64,000 nt of DNA, taken from assembly GCA_030248215.1 (NCBI GenBank), contig JASANG010000398.1, forward strand, positions 186,001 through 250,000. The letters run 5' to 3'. How positions within the stretch are numbered: the first letter of the stretch is position 1; the number at the start of each line of letters is the position of its first letter. This document shows, in pieces, positions 34,229 through 49,200 of the stretch. The notes beneath the pieces were generated by a model that worked only from the letters and a program-made list of their open reading frames with translations, did not search any database and had not been told where the DNA came from. The position numbers and the translations under genes were made by a program. This DNA is from Enoplolaimus lenunculus. Lineage: Eukaryota > Nematoda > Enoplea > Enoplida > Thoracostomopsidae.

Positions 34229-37200
34229 GTATGAGGTTTAGTATTATAATACTATGTCTCTTGTGTGTTTTGGGGAGCTGAACATGAAGATTACTACAGC
34301 CTTAAATTCCGAAATCTGCAAGAAACAGTTTAATTACTTATCACAGACGTATGTTGAGGTGCTAATATTATTTGCATGACCTAATAACGGAGGCGATTTA
34401 GAATTGCCATGTTCTTAAATTTGCAAATTTTGCATCATAAGTAAGGTCTTCTGCCAAAAGTTGAATTGATCCAACAAATTTTATTCGAAGGCGAACAATT
34501 CATTAACATGGCATACAAGCCAAAGTTGGTTTGTGCTGTTAGTTGTTAATGCGTTTTCATGCGCCCCCAAAGACAAACGTAACAACCTCACCGAAATAAT
34601 TCTTTGTAATTTAATGCTGAGATCAAAAATCAATATCAACTTTGAACTGTACGCTTTGGCGTTTAAAACAACGAGCTTGGTTCGCCAAAACAGTGTCCAC
34701 AATTTATCGCGATTTTATGATAGTTTTAGATTTGCAGTTTATGCATAACCTACCGCAATTTGAAAAGCCACATCTGTCAGTCTGTGATGTTGCAAGTGTT
34801 ACCTCGGTTGGCAGCATTTAGTCCTGACCGTTTCGTTAACGGGTATGTTTGATTATTTTCTCCTACGAGATTGCCATATTCTCTTTAAACACCACGGACC
34901 GTGCATTAATTAACATGCTGTTTTCTTTCGCAACAGCTCCGTTGAACAAGATCTATTTAGAGCAGATCAAAATGATGAGGCAACCTGAATTGTATGCATA
35001 CATTTTACGGAACAAAAGCATGAAATATAAGAGTAGTTATAGCCCCGCCATGGGACCCTACGCGAATGCGGGTCCCATGGGTGGGTCTTTTGTGTGACTA
35101 ATAGTCATCAGACAGACTTATAGCAATAATATATACGATGAAGTGTTAGTACAAACAGTACTTACAACAAGGTAACGCACGCCTTCCATGTTTAAATTGG
35201 TAAAACACGCCTTCCATGTAGAAATTGGTAAATTAAGCTGGTAAATCACGCCCTCCATTTTAAATTGTTAAAGCACATTCTCCATATTGGAACTGGTAAA
35301 TCACGCGTCCAGTTGAACATCACGACGTTTTTAACCCCCTCCTTTTCTAGCCATTCTTTAGTGTACTATAAATTGGATATAAAATTCTTTTCTCGTTCAG
35401 TGTGTAATAAACCGAATCGAGATTAATTTTCTCGTTCAGTGTGTAAAAAGCTGAGCCGAGAAGGTTCTTGTTCAGTGTGTAATAAACTGAAACGAGATTT
35501 TAAACATGAACAACATTTACCATAACTTAACAAATGGTTTATGTACTAAAGTTCCGTCTAAGCACTTGAAATAATGAATGAGCGTCTTACAAATCAAAAA
35601 TACGGGAATTGTTACAGTTTTGATAAATGCTATTATTCTTCAAGCTGAGACTAAGACTTTAAGGTAACACCATACGTTTGTATTCTTAAGTCTGCAGTAA
35701 CTTTTGTTGTTCAGCACCTTCAAATAACGAATAGGTGAAACGTATGTTATCACCTTAAAGAGGGAAGAGGGAGGGTGTGAATTACTTCTAAACACCAAAG
35801 TATTTCATACCAATACCATTGTACCTAGTTTTTACTTGAATTTTAATTCCAAAGATATTTTACCGCCAAAGGTTTCAAACCTCAATTTACTAGAATACAA
35901 TAGTTTACAGTCTAAAAATTTTTGGTTCGCAAAATAGAATTGGTTCGTTAATGTTCGTATTGGGAACGTCACCCGTTTGGTCGAACAATCGCGAGAAAGT
36001 AGCTATTTTTGCAGACTAAACATTTGAGTATAGTTGAATTCTTTCACTCTTTTACAGAATTCGACTACAGAAGTTTTAACGTTAAAAAATTTTTTTGAAA
36101 AAAAGGCGACATGAACCAAAATTGTTTAAACTGTACAGTGTTGTTAAGTTATTTCATGCGTTTGTGTTTTAAGATACTTGAAAGATGCCTCTTTCACTCT
36201 TTTACAGAATTCGACTACAAAAGTTTCAACATTACAAAATTTTTTGAAGTAAATGTGACATTTACCAAAATTGTATAAACTGTACAGCGTTGTTAAGTAG
36301 TTTCATGCGTATTATGTTTTAAGATACCTGAAAGATGCCGTGCTGTGGATACTTCAGTTGCTTATGAAGGAACGAGAACGTTCGGACGGTTTCATTGCCC
36401 TTGGTTTGATAGCCCTTTACGTTCGACAAAACATAAAACCATATATCTCGAAAATCTTTGATATTGTGAAATCCAGTTTGCCTACTCCGAAAGCAATTGT
36501 AAAGTAAGACGGATATTGTTTTAGTATCAATCTTCGCTTATTCATATTTAATAACTATTTGAAATCATACCGAGCTTTTATTTTGTGTTTTAGGTTAGCT
36601 AATCGGAATTGCTATGCTTTCGTATGTATGAATGTATTTTGTTTCGTCCGAAGCCTAGACAAACATGTTTTTGCTGAAAAATGAAACGTTGGGTTGGGTC
36701 ACAGTTTGCTATTTGATATTCTGAAACCGAAAAATGGATACAAGCACATGTTTTATCTTCAGCTCTGCAAGACTTGTAATTCTGTAGTAGTTTCGCGGTA
36801 GCGTTTTAAGTTGCTTGCAGGAAGAAGCCCGTTGCTGCACCCGATCCAGCTGTGTTTACATGTATTCATCTTTTGGCTCAAGCGTTGGGTTCAGAAGTTG
36901 AAGAAGAAATTGCGTCATTGCTTGATGTTATGTTTGCATCAGGTTTGAGGTAGTAAAATTTAGTTTGCTGTCATTGTTGCTGCATTTTCTATTATTTCTA
37001 GGGTAACTTTTGTTATGTAGCAAAAATGCTAATCTCTGTGTTAGCTTGTAATCGTAGCTGTTTTTGACGGACACGAAAGAATAATCGCATTTGCCAAGAC
37101 ACTGTGAATGTACTCGCTTTTAATGAATTTTATTGTGTTTTGTAGCTTTAAGTTCGTGCCGTGTAATATTTCAGCCCATCATTAACCGTGTGTTTAAAAG

Positions 37201-40200
37201 AAATTGTAATCCACATACCATCTCTGAAAACAACAATTCACGACGGATTGCTTCAACAGCTATCATTAACACTAATGCATTGTCGTATGCCACCAAAAGA
37301 CAGACCTCCTCCGCCGTTTCGACGACCTGTGGGTCCTGTTCCTGTTGCGAATGTTCCTGCTGCGGTGTTAGCGTTATCTGTACTTGGAAATTTTGAGTTT
37401 CAAAGCCATTCGCTTGATCGCTTTTTAATATATATAGCAGAGGTATGCTTTTCTAATTGCTGTACCTCTACATATTATATGCACAAACAAGGTTTCATTT
37501 TGCAAAATTCGAAGTGAGTTTTCTGGTGGTTTTGAAGAAATGTGGGCTTTTGTAAAACGTTAAAAAGAAACAATTGTCTTGGTTCAGTTTGAAGTTTGCG
37601 ACTAATTAACGAATCGTAGACACAAGACAGTGAAAATAGAATAAAGATTATACCATTTTTAATTATTTCCGGCCAGATTTCAGGAAAATTCATCAGATGT
37701 ATTTTTGTACCTTAATTTTATATGCTCCGCCAGCGGAATGGGATATGTTTATAAATCCGGTTGGGGTTTCGTGTAGGCTGTTTGTGAACGCGTATTTCTC
37801 CTTAAATCATGTGTGTGGTAAAAATTTAAAGGTTTGCTTGTTGGAGTTTGTATTTTTAAGCGGCTTTGGCCAAAATACGGTATGCAGCTGCGCCGACGCG
37901 CATAAGTGTATTGGATTTATCAGTTCAATTTAGTATTCTTTGGTAATTATACATTTCTCATCGTGAACATAAATTTCAGTTTTTGAGGGCCTCGATAAGT
38001 GTATACATTTTTTGCTGTAAATAGGTATTTTCTGCTAATTTATGTTAGGGCTATCTGACGTCGTCAGACGCTCAAATACGTCAGGAAGCAGTGACAACTT
38101 GTTGTGCGCTATTGTTGCCGAAAATACACTCGTTGAAAGACATCGATGAATTGAGTGAACGATTGCGAACTATGCATGTCATACATGAAATATTAGATAA
38201 AATTTTAACCGTTGGAATTACAGATGCAGGTGAGCGATTAGTAGACACATATTTCTTTGATCTATGGTGGTTGATTATGTTGTTTTCAGAGAACAAAATT
38301 GTACTCACAGAAATATTAGAACTAAAAATTTGCAGATTTGTGAATTATTATAGTTACACCATATTAACGTCGTGAACTGTGCAACGTACATGTACTAATA
38401 ATTATTTTATACCTAGCGAGTTTGCAAAGAGCAGGAGCATGAATTTAAGATTGCCAGAAATTTACTCTCCCCCACATGTCTACTTCATGGTTTCTTTTAT
38501 TCGGTAGTGGTAGCCTTACCCTCATTCGCCAGCAGCCTATCCACCGCCCACCAGACGAAAGTTATGTTCGTATGTCTAAAGGTTTTACAGGTGGCTAGAA
38601 TTAATTAATATAAAGACTCCTAAGAAAAGGTTGAAAATTAATTTCGCAGTATTAAAAATTTTCAGCAGTTCTATTGTAAAGTAATGCATTTTGAGAAGGC
38701 CGGTTTAAAAATTTTTCAAATTCTTATTGTGCTAGATTTTTAATGATATGTTTTACAGATGCTGACATTCGTTTTTGTGTATTCACTTCATTTGGGCGTG
38801 AATTTGACGCACACTTAGCACAACCCGAATCGTTGCAAATGATCTTTATGGCGCTACAGGACGAATCGTTTGATATTCGTCACTCTGTAATTTCTTTGTT
38901 GGGACGACTGGGACAAATTAATCCGGCGTATGTTTTGCCAACGTTAAGGATTGTTCTGATTCAGGTTCGAAACGGTTGTTTTAACTCAACACGTGATAGT
39001 GGTGTTTTACGATTCAGGAATATATTGGAATAGCAGTGCGGGTCGTTTCACAAAAGGATAATAACGTGTGGTTTGAAGTGCGACTGGAAAGAATCATTGG
39101 TTTTGTTCGGTAATCAAGATGTACCTTCATTTTGCAATTTCAGTTGGACTAGAGTTAGTATGACAAAAATGTTTTCCTGTACTACTCTGTAACTTAAGTT
39201 TTTTTTTCGATTTATAGATACTCGGTGAACTAGATCACAGCGGTATTGGAAGAAATATGGAACAGAGTGCTGATTTGTTATCTCAACTTGTTGCAAGTTC
39301 CCCGAATTTTGTGCTTCCATACGTTCCATCCGTACTCAAGGTTAGTATTATTGGTAAATTAATTAAAATATTTTGGCGTTGCAGTTACGGTCGCAAACTA
39401 ATAAGAGATCGTGGAGACAGACAGTAAGAATTGTAGTGTAACGTTGACCCATGGAACATAATTAAAATTGGAAAAATGAAAACTTGCGTGAACCAGGGTG
39501 GCAGCACAAGTATGGATTCGGTTTCAGATTGGGCAAAAAATGAAGGCTCGAATTCAGATTCGGTTTTGAAAAGAAAAATCTAACAATATTCGAAAGCGCA
39601 TGTTTATGTTCTTGAAATTGATTTTCAACAGACTGAATCATTTCGGGAATTGGTTGCAATCTGAGTTCAAAGTGTTTTATGTTTTGTACTCGGAGGTAGA
39701 AAGGTGGATGTCCGCCCGACGAGAAACTTAGGAACCACCGAAATATTTTGATAAACTTTTTTGTTTGAAAGCTTTTCCTGGGGTGTTATCCTCGAATAGA
39801 GGTTTTAATAATTTAAGCCATTTATTAGTTTAGACTAATTTGCATAATTGGTTATGCTTATATTAGGTCTTTTTTGCTAATTAGGGTTACAAGCAATCCA
39901 ATTTCAGTACTAAAGGGTTTTTGGTTGCGAGGAATTTGCATAGGTTGTTTATAAACTTCTAACACTTACAAATGAATAGTTAGCTAATAACTAATTTGCA
40001 TAAAATGACCTTAATTGGTTAAGCCTAAATTAGAACTTTTTACATTATTTCACTGATTATTAGGGTAGCAAGCAGTCTGATTTTACTTCTAAAAGTTTTG
40101 TAGGTGAAAGGAACTTGGATAAATGGTTTATAAACCTATAAAACCGATCAATGAATACTTAGCTAATAACTAATTTGTATATTAGTTTAACTGGTTAAGC

Positions 40201-43200
40201 CTAAATCAGGACTTCTTAAATTCTTAGCGTTATAAGCAATCTATATTTGAGTACTAAAGTGTTTTTGGTGCGATAAATCTGAATAAATTGTTTACAAACG
40301 TTCAAAACCGATCAATGAATAGTTAGGTAATAACTCATTTGCATATTATTTTATTGGAATCCATGTTGGTCAAGATATGCGTTCGTGCTTTATAAACTTG
40401 GAACGTTTATCTAAACTGTTCTAAAAAAGTTTACACCTCTTGATTGAAACCCTCAAAGTCAAAAGCATCGATAGGCCGCGGCTTCGCTCAATACATGCCG
40501 TTCCACTCATTACGACGGGTAATTATGTAGTGGTCTTTAATAAGTATAAAACAAATTGTGTTGTTTTTATTAGACATTAATTCCGAAGCTGAAAGATGCT
40601 GAATGCCATCACGACGTCATAACAAGCGTTCTCAACGCGATTGGTGAACTAGCAAAAGTAAGTCAAGTAAAACTAAACTATATTGAATGGATATTCTTTA
40701 AAATACGAATTTTCAAATTTGTTTTATGCTGAATGCTGTTTTGCACACTCTTGTCGAAGTGCTATCATCCACTCGTGATGTCACGAACGAGATTTCTTAC
40801 ACCAGGATAGTTAACGTTTTTTCCAGCTGTTATGCCAGTCAGTTGGGATGGTTTGTAGTAAGGGTTGACCCATATTTAACCGTGCAAGATATCCAGAATT
40901 ATAGTACAACCGGGGGTGTAGCCATGATTTTGAAAAGGGATTACGGTCTAAAAATTCGAAGGGAAAATGTTCCCAAAAACTCATAGGCAAAAATCACAAA
41001 TGTTGGCTTGGGTTTAAAACAGGTACGCTAAATTACCGAAACTGTGTGTGCTCCAGCCTATGAAAGAGACTTTTTAGAAGCTTGGTGAAATTTATGCATT
41101 CAGCGGTTGATAATTTTGCTTGTACTAAGTCCACGTAATTTTATGATCCGCCAAATTCAAACTTGTTGGCTTGGGTTCTTTTACGTTACAGAAGCATAGC
41201 TTTAAAGTTATTTGATTAGCAATTGCTTGACTAATTCTTTGTTTCTAAAAGCGTACATAAATAAAGTAAATACGTAAGCCATTGACCAATTTGATGTTTT
41301 AAATACTAACAGTTGTACAGTTTATCTTCAGTTCAAATAAGTTTCAATTATTGGTTCCGTCTTGTCTCAGGCACAAAATTGACATTTCTGCGACTTAATG
41401 AAGTACTTAAGCAAAAATTGGCGCTATTATCATCATTAATTTGAATATTATGAACAATGTTTAGGTTGGTGGCAACGAATTGAAGAAACATTTGAAGACT
41501 ATTATGCCGATATTGATTGAGCTATTACAGGATTATTCAAACATCGAGAAGCGTAAGGTACATAAGTTTAGCTTATTATCAATTTTTTGTTTTAATCACT
41601 TTCTCGAGCGGTTTTGCTGTGTTTTCGGAACGTGTATTTTAATTAACTAACATTTGCATTAAAATTCACTGGACTACAATTTAGGTTTATTTGTTGATTT
41701 CCAACATACGTGAAAAAGAATAGAATGGTAATTTGAAGCCTAAGTACGATTGGAATTTAAAAGTTCGTAAGTTAATGGTTATAGCATCTATGACAAGTTT
41801 GTCATATGTTTTCAATCAAGACATATAGGTAGCGTTCGGCGGGGTTGCAGAAGATATGGCCAAGGAATTTTTGAATATTATAATTTTGAGTACATCTTTA
41901 TTGGTTTTAATGTAGTTAGTAAAAATCACGGAAAAATATGTAGGCAATTCTTTGAATTTAAGGTTGCTCTTTGGACTCTGGGACAAATAGTTGAAAGTAC
42001 TGGCTACGTTATTGAGCCTTATCAAGATTATCCAGAGCTGTTGGATATATTAACAAAATTTTTAAAAACGGAACAATATCGTGGAATTCGACGTGAGGTA
42101 ACGTTATATGCCGTTGGAAATGAATCCAACATTACATTTATTCAAGATATTAATCTTTTTAGTAGAACATATTGTGTTTGACGCTGCACTGAGTTTTATT
42201 GAATCGACGATTACCAAGCTACTTTATGCGAAATGATGATAGGCGGTATACATTAAAGCATTAAGGTTTAGTAGGCACATAATAGGCTATAGCCAGGATA
42301 AAGAAAGGTTTAGTTTAGAATAACTCACGAGCGATGCGGAGGCGAAAGCTTGACACGAAACTTGATATTTGTCAATGAAAAATTAAAGTTTTTGGTGGGA
42401 CCCGAATTATGAAGAAAACATCGCCAGGGAAAAGTCAAACACATTTCAACCTTAAAAGTCCTTTTTCAAAGTCGCGTACCCCCTTGGCTGGCACTCCTGT
42501 TATTCTTAGGAGGCGATCAAATTTATGTTTTACGGATCGTTTTTAGTTTTTGGTGTTCAAAACAAACATTTCTGGCCAATTGAAAACCTTGTCAATACAC
42601 TTTATCCGTAGTTTTTAGACCTAGAATATGGTACAATTTGGGGGTGTAATATGTGAGTTTTATGAATCTTACATAGAATTCATACCCCATTTTCTTCTAC
42701 CAATGCTTGTTTCGCCTGTGAAGGCTTAATGGTATCATTATATAGCCATGCAACCAAGTGTTTTAGGCGATTCGTGTTCTTGGAATACTTGGCGCACTTG
42801 ATCCTTATAAAAGGAATATTTATCTTGGAACGATAGATACTGCGTCGAACAGCACTGGTCTTGCGTTGAGTATGGCTGAGCCACGCAATATTGGTCATGA
42901 CCGGAAAATGGGTAAACGTGCCTACATGATAGAATTTGTTTACTGACTAATGAGTAACATTTCAAGCATACAGACAGCAATAAGTATATAATTGAGTTTA
43001 TGGACTAAATTCGAAGGGATTTGTTGGCATAAGTTTTGTATTATTTTTATTTTTACTTTGCTATCAGTGGTTCTGACAATTTATCAACAGAGCGTCCTTT
43101 GTCGCTCGTATTCAAAAAGTTATCTGTAATTTGTTTTAACGCCTAAAAGCACTTAATATGTAAGTCATATGAAAAGCTAGCTTATCTGAACAAAATTTAA

Positions 43201-46200
43201 AGATACGAACAGCGATGTTGCATAAACTTAAACATAAATGTGATCTTTAATCATCTCAACTCAGGAGGTTTGTTGGCAACCTGCGTTTGTAAGCATTGTT
43301 TTCAGAAATTATACAGTGGTTCAACTGGGAGCGCTGTTCGCTCGAAGAATTTTATCCAGCAATTGCAATTGTCTCGTTAATGAACATTGTTCATGATCCA
43401 ACTTTGTCTGATCATCATACAAACGTTGTCCAAGCAGTGATGTTCATTTTTAAATCACTTGGTTCAAAATGTGTGCCATACATTGACCAAGTTGTCCCGA
43501 GTTTTATTAAAGTTATACGGACATGCGACGTATCGTTTCAAAAGGTACCATTGGAATTTAATAAAACGTGGTTTATTTTATATACCACGACGCGGTGAGT
43601 TCAGCATTACCATTTTTATGGCTGCAGTATCTTTGGTTCAACATCATGGCGTTTAAAAATTTAACTATTAATTTAAAAATTTGTTTAGCCGGTAAACCTA
43701 GTTAAGCTTATATTTTACGAATATGTAAACATAGATCTTTCTTTTCTATTCTGTGCGTGTTTGGATTATAAATTCGAGGGCAATTATTTTTGCGCCAGCA
43801 TATTTACACATACATACATATAGCGCAGCTACGCTAAACTTAGTTATTATTGTTGTGTGAATATTAACCTGGTGTGATATGGGTTATATTTCGCTGTCGT
43901 ATTTATCTATATAATTAAAGCTGGAATTTTTAACATATGTTTTTGGGCACTTTTCAGTATTACTTTGTTCGCAATATTTTCGTAGAACCCAAACGTGATT
44001 GTTCTGTGAAAAGAAAATTTGCATTTAAATTGTTCTGCATTCGCTTGCTTTTGCGCATTGTGCAAAGCTGGCTGACTAATAACATGTAATTATGTACTAC
44101 TGTTAAAAACACTATACCACACGTGGGTATTTATCAATGTGTACAATCTGACCAAGTCCGCCGGATTACCACTAGCAAAAACTGACTGCTAGCATGTGTT
44201 GTGTAATTAGTTTGTACTTTTGCTTTACATTAACACTTACGGCTAACCTAACATATGTTTTATTTCAACTAGTAACATTTTATGTATGCTTGTGAATACA
44301 GCTAGCCTCATAACTCATTTAAACAACAAATATTTGCAGAAAATAACTCACACCAGGATATTTGCCCAAAATAACTCACACCAGGATATTTGCCCAAACA
44401 AGAAGGTCGGTGTGGCGTAGATGCGCTCATACTCGTGCATACATACAGCACTATATATTGAATTGAACTGTTGTTTGTTTACTGTTGCATGTTTTGTTTT
44501 AGTTTCTGTTTACCCAGCTTGGTCACCTGGTATCAATCGTCAAACATCATATAAAGCCGTATTTGAAGGAGATATTTTCATTAGTCCGAGTAAGCGTGTT
44601 GTCTGTGTATGCAGCATAATTATGATAGGCAAAAGTTGCGAATAGTAACAGCTGTATAATATTAGTCAGTTAATTCGGTATGTATTAATATCGTATCCCG
44701 AAATCCTATTTGTGCCAGTTGTCATCATTGTTCTAGGAAGTATGGACACCACGTTCTACAACAAACAACAATATTAGCCATACAATTATCAACCTTGTAG
44801 AACAAATAACAAAAGCGCTTGGCCCTGATTTTCGGCCATACATACCAGATCTGATGCCACATCTGTTGCGCGTGTTTCTTCACGATGATTCAAAAGATAA
44901 AGTTGTCATTAGCAGTGTAAGATTAATGTATATTTTTACTATGTTGCAGGGCATAGTATGCGAACCGGTGTCTGGCGCTAGACGACAAAGTATAGTTTCT
45001 TCTACTACCAAAACCGGCCAAGAAGTCTCGGACTCGGGTAATGTTTGTTCATCACCGAAAAAATTAAAATTTGCAAAATAAATCAGTTCTAACGCTATTT
45101 TCGTAGTTTCTTGTGTTCATTGTTTTTTGTGTTTTGCATATCTGCTCTTAATTATTGCGTAGCTATAATATTTCATAATTTCACAGAGAAATTTATTCAT
45201 CAGCCATCACTTCAATAATATAGTCATACATTTGCTAACTCCTCGACTTCTGGCCTCGGTTCCAAACCTTTCATTTTTAAATTCTCACAAAAATTTAGGG
45301 GAAATACTTCCGCTGTGCTACGCCCCTGTACCCCTTTAAGATCGCGCGTCCTGTTGAAGAATGTGACCTCTAATTACACACATTTATAATTGTATCAAAA
45401 AAATTTCCTTACAGCGTGGAACGGAGCCTACAATACAATATACAGATACACCTATACAAACGGTGCACTACCAGTTGCTTGACGTCTGGGTTCGTACATA
45501 CATTTTCATTGAGATGTTTTGACCTCTATGAAACAACGTGCGTGCGATAACAAAACCTCAAATTTGCGCGCACTGATAAATATATATAATAAATAAACAC
45601 ATAAATATTTATTTATATATGCCTATACATGCATATTGTAAAGCTTTTTTGCGCATGTTCGCATTTCGGCTGAGATTTGGGATAAACAAAATGTGAACAA
45701 AGTATAAGCGCCCGTAAAAGATGAACGCCAGGGTACAACCGGAGGTAGGGCTCCGGCTCCGGCAGAAAGTCGGGCTCCGGCACCGGTAGATTTTTTGCCC
45801 TAGGTTCCGGCAATTTCGGTAGTGTAATTTTGCAAAATTTATCTGTTTAGAGCGGTTCGTTTTACTTTTGTCACAATTTTCATGAAAGAATTTCTCAAAT
45901 TTCGCAGAAAATTAGCGTAAAACTAAACAACTTAACAACATATTGCAGATATTGGCTAAAATTAACTAACTAACCATCATTTTTTACTATCTAATTTCGC
46001 CTCACCTTCGGCTCCGGCAAGTTTCGTTGACCTCCGGCTGCGGCTCAGTTATTTTTCACCTCCGGTTGCACTCTGATGAATGGTATGGTTATTAACTAAA
46101 ATTTTGAAGAGTATTATTTGTTGTTGTGGTTTAAAGTAGTAATTAACTGGTGTCCCTGACATACCGCTGGAAAGTTTAGGACCAGGATCTACATTTTTGG

Positions 46201-49200
46201 AGGTCGTTCTAGGGAAATAATTTTTTAATAAAATAAATTAACCCATCTTTCTAAAGTTTTACTTCCGTCTTAGGCGATAATTTTATTATTTGGAAGCTCT
46301 TATATTTCCTCATCGAAGACTTCGAACAGATCTCGTTCAGCAAACTATAACATTGCAAATATAGTGTCGTCTCAAACAAAATTTTGCGAACAGTAGCGGG
46401 CCTGCAATAACAGTTGCAGGACATGAATAATACTTTAACTTCGCCTGCGTATAAGACAGAGTTTGACCCTGTACTACTGGAAAATAGGTGATGACGTTAA
46501 ATTTTGGTTTGTACTTTTCGAGCTGGTAGCTACTGAGAACAGTTGGTCAGAAGGGTGTAGACTAGAAGTTCTACCATCATACTGAAGTGGGACTGCTCTG
46601 GCTATCGCAAAATTTTACCTCCTATATATTCACAACATGAGTGTTATGAAACTTGATACCTCGAGTGTTAAATTGCGTTGTGTGCATTTGTGTTGTGTTT
46701 GGGCTGGTCTAAAAATGACGAAATTCGTAATAGCCTAGGGCTATTAGTAGTTTCGTGCAAGGCTTTTACACCGGGAACCCTGGGCTGTAAGAGAAATTAT
46801 TCACACCAGGGCTATCACGAGCTCGTTCAGTTTATGTCGGATGTTAAACCGGAACCGGATATCCGGTCGCGCGCTGCATTCAACTAACTTACTTCTATAT
46901 ATCATTTCTGTCACACGTGTAATGCAAATGTTTGCATGCGACCGTGTACGTTCACAATCTATTAGACGAAAAAATGTTTGTTGTTGTCAATATGGCTCAA
47001 TGCCAGATCGCTGTTTAGAAATTCTTTGGTACAAACATTTAAAGGTCTCGCATCGGTTCGAATCACGGTAGGGTTTCTAGTTTGATCATCGTTTTATCTG
47101 TTTGAATTTTGCTTTAACCAAATAATAATTATAAATGTAGCCAATGAGCAGAAACCCAATGTGGCTGAAGTAATGGCTTCTTCAAACCAGATTTCTGGCT
47201 GCACATGACTTTCCTCCAGGTTTTAGACTGCAACACGCAGACCAAATCTTTCGCACCACATAAATTCACCACATAAGTTCGGAATAGTTTGACAACTGGT
47301 AACATAACGCGTGGTCTGGTTTAACCGGCTCTAGTATTCTTCAACATCATTGGTACATGTCCCGGTATTAGGATCAACAAAGTTACGCAATAACTAGTTT
47401 TTGTTTCGCCTGGCAAGTATTAAGCAAATATAGTGATGATCAAACTAGAAACCCCAGCGTTATTCGAACCGGCGCGGGAGCTGAAAATATTTGTACCAAA
47501 GGATTGGTAAACAGACTTTTTTAATAAATTCCCAGGGTCCATATTCCTTACCTGCGCCTACTCTGTCCTTAACTGCCCAATTTTCAAACATTCATTAAAT
47601 TCTAACGCCATATTGTAATTTTCAACTTAGTAGTTTAAATATTGGAAATATAAATGTGTGAGAGTTCAGTATTAAGTGCTAACCAGTGTGGCAACGAACA
47701 AACGATTTGACCGAATCTGCACCAAAACCATGTCAACTTTTCCGAATCCGAACAAAACCCAGTGCAAGTTTGCCGAATGTGATTCCGTACCTTGACTTTA
47801 AGCAAATTCAATCATTTACATAAAGGTGCATAAAATTGAAACTGTGGCAGTTTAACATGCTGCTTTGCAAACCTAATCTTAAGCAGGAAATGGAAACATG
47901 CGTTTCGAAACGTCAAAACCCGAATTCATTGAAACACGGATCGTGGTTTGAAGTGCAAATGCGATAAGTTTTCGAAAAAAAGTCACTGTGTTTAAATTAA
48001 TTTCCAGAAACACCATCAGCTGTTTTCGAACCTTGCTGGATTCGGTTTTTTCGAAATGGATTTAGATCCCAAACCTTCGATTTTGCCCGAATCTGATAGA
48101 CATGTCTTCAAACCTTGTGACACTCATAAGTTTAGTAAATTACGTTTGTTTCTGTACGTTTACTAAAGTGTTGTGACAATGATTTTACATTGCCCAAACA
48201 TTATTTTGCTGTACATTATTTCAGCTATTAAATGCGCTGCGCGCTTGCAGTGCGATCTTGGAAGAATATTTGCATCTTGTTATTCCTCCAATTTTGAAGC
48301 TGTTGGAATACCCAGAGATGCCATCGAACGTTCGGACGTAAGTTTTGTAGTAGCTGGTGCCTCGTTATGCAATATCAACTTGGCGTATCGCTTGTTGCGG
48401 CGAGGCTCCCCAAACGGGAAGCCAACAAACAACAGCATCATCTATGAGCTTTGAAATTGCATATTTATACAAAAATCTGCTATGAATACAAAAAATTTGT
48501 TGAAAATTTTAAATTTTCAGAACCTGATTTTTATCTAGCTTGCTTTCTAAAAATCTTCTCCTCGCCACATCATATTATTCTAGGTTGAACCCAATAGGAG
48601 ACACCTCCGAAAAAACCTCCAACCACATGAGATTGTTCCCGCGAAATGCCAGATAACTGATCAGTATTGTCTCAGTCGGTCTTGCGACTCATTAACATTG
48701 TCAACAATGTGTGATTCTGTTCGGAATAGTTCTGATTCCACTATTTTTATGCTGTAATGTTAATTCTTTTTATTTCAACATGCATTAAGTATGTTTGAAC
48801 ACAAGAATTGCGTAGCTTGCAAAAAATGCCGTGTCTTCCAGAAATGCCATTGAAACGCTAGATTCTTTCACGGATTTTCTCAATTTGTCCCAGTATTGCT
48901 CACGAATTGTTCATCCGCTTGTTCGGGTGTTGGCTGATGCTGAAAGATCAGAAATGGAAGTCACATCTGCAGTCAACTTGCTGTGTTCTTTAGCAATCCA
49001 AGTACGTTATTTTAAGGACAATTGGTTTGAGTATTACACAACATATTATTTTGAACACATTAGTAGCCTCATTTTTAAAGCGAAGAAACAATGTGAGTAA
49101 ACCATTTAGTACCAGTGTTTTATTTAAACAATACCTGAGCTGCCAGACTATCTGGGTAGTTGCAATTTTATTTAGGTTGGTGGTCATTTTTTGATTTTTG

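Noticed and set aside
44950-45038. Possible extra TOR exon (TTGCAG acceptor, GGTAATG donor, frame [13 protein letters not shown]...)
   Set aside because: Exon 22 (…DKVVISS) and exon 23 (LLNALRAC…) already join without a gap against human mTOR and in phase 0, whereas this segment is not a multiple of three.
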